From Anarhynchus alexandrinus (taxonomy: Eukaryota > Chordata > Aves > Charadriiformes > Charadriidae), in the NCBI GenBank assembly GCA_008711295.1, contig VUYV01000088.1, positions 958,096-1,022,095 of the forward strand: 64,000 nucleotides of DNA, written 5' to 3'. The notes below the pieces were generated by a model. The model saw only the letters and a list, made by a program, of their open reading frames with translations. It had not been told where the DNA came from and did no database searches. Position numbers and translations under genes: made by a program. Of this stretch, positions 52,201-62,231 are shown piece by piece. Within the stretch, counting starts at the first letter, position 1; each line of letters starts with the position of its first letter.

Positions 52201-53819
52201 CCTAACTGGTAGGAGGCCTGTGAAATTCTTGGAAACAATTTTATGAATAGAAGCATTTCAAGGGCTAAAACCCACTTTGTATAAATTAAAATAATGTCTT
52301 TTGGACTTTTTATAAAACACTATATGCTCTACTTGTCCCTGAAGTGGATTTCTTTTACTGTTATTACTGTGATGACACATAATTAAGTCAGATTACATTT
52401 TTATAGAGAGAGTAGAATAGCTAAGACACAGTTCTAAATTATTCATCAATAAGTTTCACAAAAAAAGCAAAAGATAAGAATTTAAAATGTGCTCTCTGTT
52501 TTTTTCTTTCTAAAACTAGATAATTTTATAATGGTATATTGAACAAATAAGTCTCTCTCTTCCTCCCCATGAGAGAACAAGAGACTTCATTTAACACCAC
52601 ATGTGTTATTGTGCTTATCTGCTGATTACCATATTACTTTGATTTGTATGGTAGATTGTAAACTCTTGCAGGATTATGGAAAGATTTCTTTCCCCAGGCT
52701 GAACCAGTGAGATTTTCAGCATCATGAAGCCAGAGATGAGTAGGAAAGAAGCAGATTGGTTATTATATCTCTATGTATTTTTTACCCACTGGTTCATCTC
52801 ATTTTTATCACTGCAGAGTCAGCATGAAAGCCAACTAAGTTAATACACCTCCACAACATTGTCACACCACTAAGTTTTAATGTCTCTTCATATCCTCAAC
52901 ATGCTTAGTGAAAATGGGAATTGCTGAAATGGGGTAGCCATAAAGAAGAGCAGGAGTAGGCATAGATATGCTTTGATTCAGCTAGTTAAAATACTTCTTT
53001 GATTAGGAATGGATACTATATGATGAAGGAAACTGCTGATTTTCTAAACATCAGGGGTTTGTTATGTATAATTCTTTCTTTCTGATTTTGGATGGGCTCA
53101 TCCAAATTTGCAAGACAATTTACTTGGCATATTAAGCTAAGTATTTCCTTGTAGAAAATACAAGGAGAAGCAGTAATGAAAGAGGAATTTTAGACCAGAA
53201 AAAGGAAAAATAACTGTCCCATGATGCTAAAAAATATGAATTCAACTACTGTGTCTCTGTGCTGAGAATGTAACTCAGACTAGAAAAAGAAAATAAATTT
53301 GAGTAGAAATGAGATAGAAATTTAAGATATGCAATGGAGATAATCGTAGGTTTTCTGATATACTGGAAAGCTACGGGGAAACACGGTAATGGACAGTCAA
53401 GAACATGGCTGCTGACTGCTGATACTGACTGGTGTCCGTTTTGAAATCTGCATTCCTCCTCCCATTTTCTAGGAAAAAATGTTGGTGACACATTTAACCT
53501 CAGTATAAGTGTGTCCTGACTATGTTCAATGGCGGTGGTGAAAGAAGGAGGCAACTTGATGGTCAGGACTAGAGAGAAGATATGGGTTCACTTTGCTGCT
53601 CTGCTGCTGGGCTCTGAAAGGTCACAGAAGTGGCTTTATCTCCTGTTTTATGAAATAAAACCAACTACACATTGTAATTGGGAAAAATGGACGTAGAATC
53701 CTGTATGAAATTCTTGTCAACAGCATCCAAGATTAACTAAAGTTAGGGAAAAAAACAGAATGGTAGTTGAAAAGATGGGGAGTAAAGTGTAGGTGAAATT
53801 TTACAATTTTCACAATGCA
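49213..53819. other. Unannotated AT-rich sequence, about 4.6 kb
   Basis: No gene was recognised. The 143-codon plus frame at 49675-50106 and the overlapping minus frame have no known motif. Confidence 0.45.
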
Positions 53820-54690
53820 AAGAGGTTGTCTGTACAGACAAAGGGGGAATCTTGATACGATCTGTACTGTTCATTACAGTTACAAATTATTTGGAAAAGC
53901 AGGTGGCTAATGAGGTGACCAAGGCTGCTGATACTACAGAATTCTTTGAGCTGACAGAAAGTAACACTGACAACAGAAGGTTAAACAGATCTTGTGATTA
54001 TGAGTGGTTGGAGATAAAACGGGAGACAAAATTCAGTGCTTATAAATGAAAAGTAATAGATGAGAGAAAGCATAATCCTAACAATTTTTACACTGCCATG
54101 GGTTCATAAAAGAGGTATAGGTATTTTGGAAAGACATTTAGAGTTATTGTGGTTAGCTCTTTGAAAGGTGCCCAGTGAAAGCTGAAGATCATAGGAACAA
54201 CAAAGAAAGCATCAAGAACAGAATAGTAGACATCACTTTTCCTTTGTGTAAAGCCAGGAACACCTCATGGCCTGAATACTGTATGAAGTTCTTGCCCCCC
54301 TTTTTTCCAACAGAAAAAAAAAAAAAATTGAAATAGACAAGGGCAGCAAAGATTAGATATGAAGAGTTTTTTGTGTGAAGAGCAATTAGGCTAGGATTAT
54401 GGGTCTTTGGGGAGAAAATGACCGAGGGACAAAATTATAGAGCACGTAAAATAATAAATAACACAAAGCAGATGAACTGTTGTGTTTGCTATTGACAACC
54501 TTTGAAGAACTAGGGGCCAACTGATGAAATTATCATGCTGCTAGTTTAAGGCAAATGTAAGGAAGCACTTTTCTCACACAGCATATTTGAACTCTGGAAC
54601 TCATTGTCAGAAGATTTTTGTAGTGCCCAAAGGATAAAGTAGATTTAAAAAGAGTTCAGAAAATTACCTAGACCATTCTATATAATATTA
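53820..54690 (+). mobile_element. Ancient CR1/L3-like LINE, 3' half
   Basis: The plus frame at 53852-54049 reads VLFITVTNYLEKQVANEV, then TKAADTTEFFELTES. This aligns with the VLF.I.INDLE..V..EV and TKFADDTKLFR.V.S segments of CR1-clade reverse transcriptase, with the catalytic FADD eroded to AADT. Downstream parts fit ORF2 C-terminus and 3' region: the GAAGAGCAATTAGG area near 54380, and TTTGAACTCTGGAACTCATT near 54587. A tail-like ATTCTATATAAT ends it near 54685. It is badly decayed. Confidence 0.75.
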
Positions 54691-54872
54691 AGATTTTTTT
54701 TTTGTTCATATAGGAGGAATATTTCTTATGCTTATTCTTTAAACAACGACAAACAGTGCCTTGTACACTACAGGAGATGATTTGCTGGGTGTGATGAAAC
54801 TGAGTTTTATCCACTATGACATTTCCTATGTCACAGAACTGCACACAGCCCACAGAAGTTGTACTGTGACAC
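54691..54872. other. Short unique flank of the LTR palindrome
   Basis: Short stretch with no recognised feature. Its last five bases, GACAC, are the possible target duplication of the following LTR. Confidence 0.5.
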
Positions 54873-55613
54873 TGTCATGGTTTAGGCCAAATCGGCTACT
54901 GGGGACCTGGGGGACCCCAGATGGGACCGACAGATGCTCCCCTCTACCCCTCTTCAGAGAGAGGGGCAGAGGAGGAAAAAGAGATTTATGAGTTTAGAAG
55001 GAACTAAACTACTTTAATGAAATATTAATAATAAAATAAAAAGAAATAATGAAAAATATATACAAAACCGTATCAAGCTCCCGAGATGGCAATCACGACA
55101 CCGGCTGGCACTGGGCCAGTCCCAGGCTGGACTCGGTGACGGACGGGAACTGGATTCCGGATCTGGATTCAGGATCGGGATCACAGGCAGACGAACAGGG
55201 TCCTCCTCAGACATCGGCCATTGAAGGAAGAGCCAAAGAGACTGACCCTTTGATCCATCAGCTTTTATACTGAGCATGATGCAGATGGGATGGAATACCC
55301 TGTTGGTCAGTTTTGGGTCACCTGTCCTGTCCGCTCCTCCCCGCAGGTGGGACCCCTCTATGCTTTTCCACTTCTGACCCTCCAGCGGGGCAAATAACAA
55401 AGTTGGTTGGCCTTGGGGGTTACAGCAATAAGTATAAGCGAGAGCCTCTCTGCACGCCATGCCTGGGCATCAGCTATACACATTGGTCTTATCACTATGA
55501 GAGAATGAACATTGTCTGCACAATACGCTGTTAATTTCAGTAGTTAGAAGAGGCCCAGCTAAGAAGCGAAGTTACTGAACAAAATTGGTTCTGTTTTACC
55601 TCAAACCAGAACA
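54873..55613 (-). mobile_element. ERV solo LTR, minus orientation (left arm of palindrome)
   Basis: A 741-bp LTR whose 5' end (TGTTCTGGTTTGAGG on the minus strand) is at 55613 and whose 3' end (AACCATGACA) is at 54873. The promoter region carries an intact TATAAAAG (plus-strand CTTTTATA at 55263-55270). Flanks are GACAC on the left and GACAT on the right, a 4/5 match that would be a 5-bp target duplication. The 148-codon ORF inside is not a gene: a related frame appears in the partner LTR. The promoter block resembles the LTR at 15 kb, so the families are related. Confidence 0.88.
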
Positions 55614-55625
55614 GACATTCAAAGG
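55614..55625. other. 12-bp spacer at the centre of the LTR palindrome
   Basis: GACATTCAAAGG separates the two LTR 5' ends. Its first five bases pair with GACAC at 54868-54872. Its last five, AAAGG, match 56350-56354 exactly. The spacer is therefore almost wholly accounted for by the two target duplications plus TC. Confidence 0.8.
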
Positions 55626-56349
55626 TGTTCTGGTTTGAGGTAAAGCAGGACCAATTTTGTTCACTACATTTACTTCTTAACTACACCTCTTCTTACTACT
55701 GAAATTAACAGCATATTGTGCAGACACTGTTCATTCTCTCATAGTGTAAGACCAATGTTTGTAGCTGATGCCCAGGCATGGCGTGCAGAGAGGCTCTCGC
55801 TTATACTTATTGCTGTAACCCCCAAGGCCAACCAACTTTGTTATTTGCCCCGCTGGAGGGTCAGAAGTGGAAAAGCATAGTGGGGTCCCACCTGCGGGGA
55901 GGAATGGACAGGACAGGTGACCCAAAACTGACCAAGAGGGTATTCCATCCCATCTGCCTCATGCTCAGTGTAAAAGCTGAGGGATCAAAGGGTCAGCTTC
56001 TTTCTTCAATGGCCAGCGTCCGAGGCAGACTCTGTCTGTTTGTTTGCCTTTGATCCCTTTGATCCCAATCCTGAATCCAGCTCTGGAATCCAGTTCCCGT
56101 TTGTCACTGAGTCCAGTCTGGGACTTCCCCAGTGCCAGCCGGTGACGTGATTGTCATCCTGGGAGCTTGATACGGTTTTGTATATATTTCATTATTTTCT
56201 TTTTTATTTTATTGTTAATATTTCATTAAAGTAGTTTAATTCCTTCTAAACTCATAAGTCTCTTTTCCCTCCTCTGCCTCTCTCTCTGAAGAGGGGTAGG
56301 GGGAGTATCTGTTGCTCAGCCGATGGCCAGTTCAGCCTAAACCGTGACA
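55626..56349 (+). mobile_element. ERV solo LTR, plus orientation (right arm of palindrome)
   Basis: A 724-bp LTR beginning TGTTCTGGTTTGAGG and ending AACCGTGACA, flanked by a perfect 5-bp repeat AAAGG (55621-55625 and 56350-56354). It belongs to the same family as the minus LTR just left of it, roughly 90% identical by eye and patchy along its length. The TATA region is changed to GTGTAAAAG near 55969. Relative to its partner it lacks about 20 bp near the 3' end. No internal viral sequence lies nearby. Confidence 0.9.
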
Positions 56350-59300
56350 AAAGGGAATTTTCATGAAGAAAACTAAATTAAAAAAATGTCTGATTTAAAC
56401 TACCTCATTTAAGATACGAAAGAAAGTGACTTTATTATTTGTGAGTTGATCAGAGGATAAGCACTTGGGAAGGAAAAAATCCTTAGAGTACAGGGCAATG
56501 GAGGTGTGTTCTGGGACATGTCTTTAAGACATAAACTTGGTGTGGAATCACTCATGTCAGACACGCATCCAAGCCCTGCATCTTATCTGCCACTAAATCC
56601 ATATAGAAAAGTGGAAGAATCCAGTCCTGAGAATCTTTTTGCCTTCCTCCATCTATACCTGCAGTTAATTGTTGGCAATTATTTGTGAAGATACATCAGA
56701 AGTAGATGAGATCAACGATACCAGTTAAGAACAGATCAGTACAGTCCTTTATCTGGTTTAGTGGAGGGAGCAATAGGTTGCTTAGGACAGCTTTCACTCC
56801 ACCCACCAGCGAGAAACAGAGCAGTGAGGCTGATAGCTGCTTGTTAGGTTGTAGCAGGTGGGAAGACTGAAAATAATTTTAAGTAGCACTTCCCTTCTCC
56901 CACTTCAGATGGGGATAACTGTAGAACCATTGGGGCAATAAGAAAGTTTTTTCCTTCTCTTGGAAATTGTAAAGGTGCCCAAAGGTATCAGGCATGAAAC
57001 ACAGGAATGTTGACGGAGCGTTGTACAAATTCATGAAATGAAAAGTTGGAGAGATGTTTAAAGATGTGGCTGAGGGTGGTGAATGCTTGAGTGAGGAAGA
57101 GTGATTTTGTTTTGTCACTTTGACCTCAGCCTGAATCTTGTGTACAGAATCAAGTTGCCTTCTCCTGGGACTGAGCCTGGAACACACGCGTGAGACGACC
57201 TGGCACAGCCCGAGATGGATGTGGAGCGCTGGCCTGCTTCCCAAGGACTGCCAGAGCTGCTATGCTGAAATTCAAACTTTTATGGACTAATGATTTTAAT
57301 GCTTTAGTGACACCGTGTTTTAAGCACTCTGGATATTCTGGCTGCGAGTTAAGATGTCTGTGTAAGTGTAAGTAATGTCTCTGTCCAAGTACTCCTTACC
57401 TCACAGGGTTAAAAGAATACATGCATCAAAATTTGAGGTGCTCTGGTGCCATGGTAGTGAAGTCATATAAAATATGGAACCACGTAAAGTCTAAAATTTG
57501 TTAGATGTATAGAGTTAAGTCAAGCTGAAGCATCTGAATGCAAATTGTGATCTGAACTCCCTCCCAGGAGCAAGAGCTTTGGGTCAGGTGTTACTGTTCA
57601 AGACTATTTCCAAGTGAGTGACTGTGCCTTTTTATAACACAAACCGTGTTACACTTTGATTTCTTCCTCTGTCCTGGTCTGAATTATGTTACCTTTGTTG
57701 ATATGAATTCACAGCCACTAGCCAATGACCATAAAAGCTATTCTATACCACATATTGGCTTGAAAGATTTAGGTCCCCAGTACAAAAGGATGGCACTTTA
57801 TCCACTCAGCCAGACCAGACCCTTGATTTTACATTGCTGTTTTCTCTCTGAGTTTCAGAAGACCTTTTAATATTTCAGAACCATGCCAGCGCTTTCATAA
57901 ACTTTCCAAAGGGTGAACAGTAGTAGTTGTATTCCAGCTGCTGCTGAATCTGCTGTGTTTGTTCAGCCCTGAAATGATCTTTTAAGATGTGAAAATAAAA
58001 TGTTTCACTAGTACTGAGCCATAAACACAAAACTGACCAGGGATGCTATCCACCCAACAAAAACTACCTATTATGTATTAGAACCTTTTTTGCCAGCTTT
58101 CTCCACAGAGACCTGATTCTGATTTAACATGACTTTTTTTTTTTTTTTTAGCACAGCAGGTAAAATAACATTTAAAAAATTAATTTTTAAAAGTTCTGAG
58201 AAGATAATGGCTGTTACTTTGCCCTTAATCACACTATGCAGTTTATTGCAAAGTCTTAAAGGAGACAGACATCTTTTTTCTCATAGAAAGCAAGCAAGAC
58301 TTATTCATTGATTATAGAATTATTGCTCTGAACAAGTATTTTGACTCAAGTCACAAAGCTGCTTAAATTTAAGTTTGCAAGCTGATCTGATTACTTTTGT
58401 AGATATTTCCTCATTTTACATTATTTATTTGAATATGTGAAAATCATATGCTTCTATGTACCTTGTAGATACCTTCAGATTTTCTTAATTATGCAAGCGA
58501 ATGAGGTGCCAGTACAGGGACCTCTAAAATTTAAGCCCTTTAGTTTACTGCTAATAGAACTCACAAACTGCAATATGAACTCTCAGCAGAAATCATACCA
58601 CTCTCAAAATCCTTTTTTTCACTTTCTTTCCCTTTACCAAGTAATTAGTAGGAAAAGAAACCACAACAAAACAAAACTTCATTCTTTAAACTATGTGCCC
58701 AACTCAGGCAACTACGGACCAAAGATCAGACTCCAGTAGAGATTTTCAAATACCACAAAGATTGTCTTTCTCAGCCATGTCATCTTCTCCTTGCTCTTTA
58801 GGTTTCTGTCTAGGTGGGACTTAAAGTCTGAATTATACAATTCTATATCAGAACCCGAAGTTGGGCTACAGGTGCACTAGAACAAGGAGAGATGGCAGGC
58901 TCAGCTGTATAGATTAGCCTGTTCTTGGCATCATTGGGAAGTGGTTGTCAAAGTGAATGTGGTGGAGCAAAATGTAGAAGGTGGAGTGGATCAAAATTAA
59001 GACTGAGGTTGGACTAGGGCAGGGATTGTGGTGCTGGATTAATAGGAATGACAGTGTTTGGGATTCATGAGAGATGAAAGTTGAGACAAGGTGAATAAGA
59101 AGAAAGAAATATTAGGTGTTTTGATAAGACAGGGATGCTTAGGGTGGGAAGATTATGGAACTCCAGGATCCTAAAGGCTTTGGGATTGAAAGGTTCGAGA
59201 GAATAGAAACCCTAAACTGGTTAAAAACCAGCTATGTCTAGGAACATTAATGTTGTTCTTCAATTAACAAAAGAGATGATAGAGTAACAGCCCTAAATAC

Positions 59301-60909
59301 TTAGTGAATAGTCACCTCTTGTCACCTCACACAACTATGCTTAAATACCTCTCTTGTTTGCCCCTCTGATGGAATAGTATGCATAGCAACACAGGCTTTA
59401 TAGATAGGCTGGTGCTATCATTTATGCTGTTAAGGCATCTTCTGTACTTGTAAAATACATAGTGCTCAAGTCTCAAGGCTGGATATTGTCCACACTGACA
59501 GATTGTCTCACAATCTGAAATGGTGTAGATACATGAGAATTACTTTGGCCGAAGTCAAACATGCCTCTAACCATTTCTAAAGCCTGAATAGTGTGGCTGG
59601 TTGAAATCTAGTGCCCGTGCCCTGCGGCAGGTTGATATACTAATATAGCTGTAGACCTTAGAAAACTTGTATCTTTATTTTTTATCAAAAATCCGTAGTC
59701 CATCAGGACTTTTAATGTTGTCTGAATGTGCTTAGTTTAGATGTGAAGTCTCTTCTGCAAAGCGTTGGCAAGGTCTTACTTCTAATATCCCTATCACTTA
59801 TTTTGTATTGACGGTATAAATCCTATTCTGGGTTCCACAGCAAGATTGTAGGTTAAAAGTGCATTAAAAATGTGCTGAAGTGTTAACTGGTCCTATACTG
59901 CCTTCTGTCAACATTTAAGAAGCTGCTCATGTCTTGACTTCTGTGGGAGTACTGAAGGAATAATCTTGAATAGCTCTTCTCTTTTTAAAGGTCTCCCCTA
60001 GTTGGCAAATGGCACCATAACCCAAGAGAGATGTATGACAGACATGTTATTTCTGTGGGAATTATCTGAGTTTTCAGAGTTGGTAGCAATTCTAAATGTT
60101 GTACATAGCTTAATTTATTAGTAGAACTTCTTTCATGCCAGAGAAGGAAAGCAATTTTTTTCCTTAAGAAACAGAGCTTTCTGGAATTAGCATATGTTTA
60201 CTTTGACTGATAGAAAAGTTTCATATCTACTGGTACAGAACAGAGTTTCATCTGATAAGTCAAGAAAAAACAGTGTTATTAGTGTGGCTTTATTTACATG
60301 CTTGTTGAGAAGATTGTATTGCAGGTTCAACAGTTATTTGTTACTGCTAGAGGCAAAGCTGGAAGAGTAGTGTGTGTATGGTTTTGATGTCATTGATGCT
60401 TCATTTGATGACAGTTGCTTCAGCTGTTCCTTCTAATGACTAGTTCATGCTGGGAGCCAAGCCAAGCAATCAGAGTCTTAAAAAACTTTAGAAAAACACA
60501 CAAGGCATTAATAAGCACTGAATTTTTCATGTGACTGCTTTTCAGGGGTTTAAAAGGTCTTCTTCTCATTTACCTATACCTCCATGTCCAAATGCAATCA
60601 CACAGCATAGGGCTGGAAGCAGTGATAGTCTTATCCTGAATTAACAGTGGCCAAATACAAGTTAGATAGGTATAGACACTAAAGAAATTCTGTTCCACTT
60701 TACCAGTAATACCAGTCTGTGTGAGGTGTGCTTTTATGATCAAGTCATATTTGGATAACTGTTTAGCACTGCCTTTATTTTTTATTTTGAGTTGTCCTCC
60801 ACATCTGATCCCTGCTGTGTCCTGTAGTTATGAATTTAACACTTGATGAAATGATTTACTAATGGCCTGAGCAGTGATGCTGTGTTGTCCTTTATGTAGT
60901 TAAGCACTA
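56350..60909. other. Unannotated sequence, about 4.5 kb
   Basis: No confident gene. A MIR-like word order (TTACCTCACAGGGTTAAAAG) appears near 57396, too short to call. A T run lies at 58133-58150. Parts of 59200-59560 read as protein-like plus-strand frames with stops, perhaps an upstream extension of the coding relic that follows. Confidence 0.4.
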
Positions 60910-62231
60910 CCTGCTCCCCAACTGCTTATCTAGTACTTTCTGAGACCAAACTGAATGCATGACCCCTTGTAGTTTCTGAACCCTGTGTGATCCACAACAT
61001 ACTGCCCTGCAGGGCTATCCAGTTGTACAGGTAATTTGACACTTCTTCACCCAAGAGGTTTTAATGGTAATTTTCTGAAGAACCTATTCAGAGTATCTAA
61101 TGTTAGACAAGGATGCTGTTGTATGTGGGCAGGGTGTGATAGGACTTGGCTCAATGGAAGGTCCAATGTTGTTAATAGAGGCTCCTTGTATGGTCTGTGA
61201 TAAGGTTACGTTCATTGAAACCTGTGTCATAGTCACTACTTCCAAAGTGCAAGAAAAAGCTGTATTATTCTGTGTTCCTTTCCTCAGAATGCTTAAAGGG
61301 GCATCTTGTGGATCAAATCCTTTCTGTGGACCCATCTGACCTGCTGGTTTTCCTTGAAGATGATGGACAGCAACTTGTAAAGGATATATACAACACAAAG
61401 AGCTGAAAGTCTCATCCTGTAGAAGGTACAAACCTGCTCTTACCAAGAGCTGCAGTGGGAGCGTGTAGGTGGCAGCTACATCTGGAGGCCTGCAAACAGG
61501 CTTTCCCAGTAGCCATGTCTGTTTTAGCAACGTGGCTGTCTTGGTCAGACAGAAGCTCTGATGAGAATCAGAGGGATGTTGGATTTGAATGTCTGCGAAT
61601 GAAGATGGTTGCAAATGTAGGTTTTAAAGAGCCCTTGCAGATATCTTAGATACTGTCCCAAAGCCCTTTTTGAGGAGTATTATGTGAAGTTCATCCCTGG
61701 ATTTCCAAGCATGACTTCTGTATTCCATTACCTACTAACATTTTTAGTAGATAATCCTGAGGATTTTGAATATACCAGTAGAAGAAACCTACTTGAAAAA
61801 ATCTTCTAAGGAAAAGCTCTCTTCTGATTGTTTGTTTTAAAGAAATCCCTTATAAAAAGTAAACTTCACAGTGAAGCTCTTGGAAATCCTACTGAGAGGC
61901 TGGAAATCATCACCTAATGGAGCTTAGAACAGAATGGATACTACAGGGATTTTATTTTCCAGTGATGAATAAGAGGTTAGGAACCCTAAAACATCAGTAG
62001 TAGATTTTCTAACAGATGCAGTAAAAGCGAGGCAGTTACCAGAAAGTCTTACGGTTCTGCTGTATATATGATCTTTTATTAGCCTATAACACTCAGGACA
62101 GCATGTTAATTAATGCTTGGTCTCAAAGCGTCCTGGTTAAACCTAAAAAACTACAGAAAACTGTTATATTTAGATGCATTGATAGCTTCTGCAAAAAGAA
62201 AAAGTATCCCAAAAATACTGATGAACATTAG
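60910..62231 (+). pseudogene. Candidate eroded, intronless coding sequence of unknown family
   Basis: Several plus-strand segments look like globular protein, separated by stops and frame changes. 61100-61339 is open (79 codons), with weaker continuity back to about 60910. 61236-61649 is one frame with a single TGA at 61404, including HLVDQILSVDPSDLLVFLED. After a frame change near 61640-61670, 61672-61806 is open (FIPGFPSMTSVFHYLLTFLV). 62091-62228 is open (KLQKTVIFRCIDSFCKKKKY). Helix-like hydrophobic spacing and acidic patches suggest an alpha-helical protein. The complement also has a 176-codon ORF (61614-61084), whose composition looks like antisense shadow. No family was recognised, and no poly-A tail or intron boundary is evident. 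Confidence 0.35.

Noticed and set aside
55014..55460. 148-codon minus ORF, and the related plus ORF at 55778-56053
   Set aside because: Both lie inside the paired LTRs and start with the same peptide because the LTRs are copies. LTRs of this type do not encode such a protein.
54873..56349. A provirus with flanking LTRs
   Set aside because: The LTRs are inverted and only 12 bp apart, with no internal gag, pol or env sequence.
54873..56349. Integrated 2-LTR circle junction
   Set aside because: Circle junctions join LTRs head to tail, whereas these are head to head and each has its own target duplication.
57396..57470. Second MIR-like fragment
   Set aside because: Only one word (TACCTCACAGGGTT) fits the MIR 3' half; too short to distinguish from chance.
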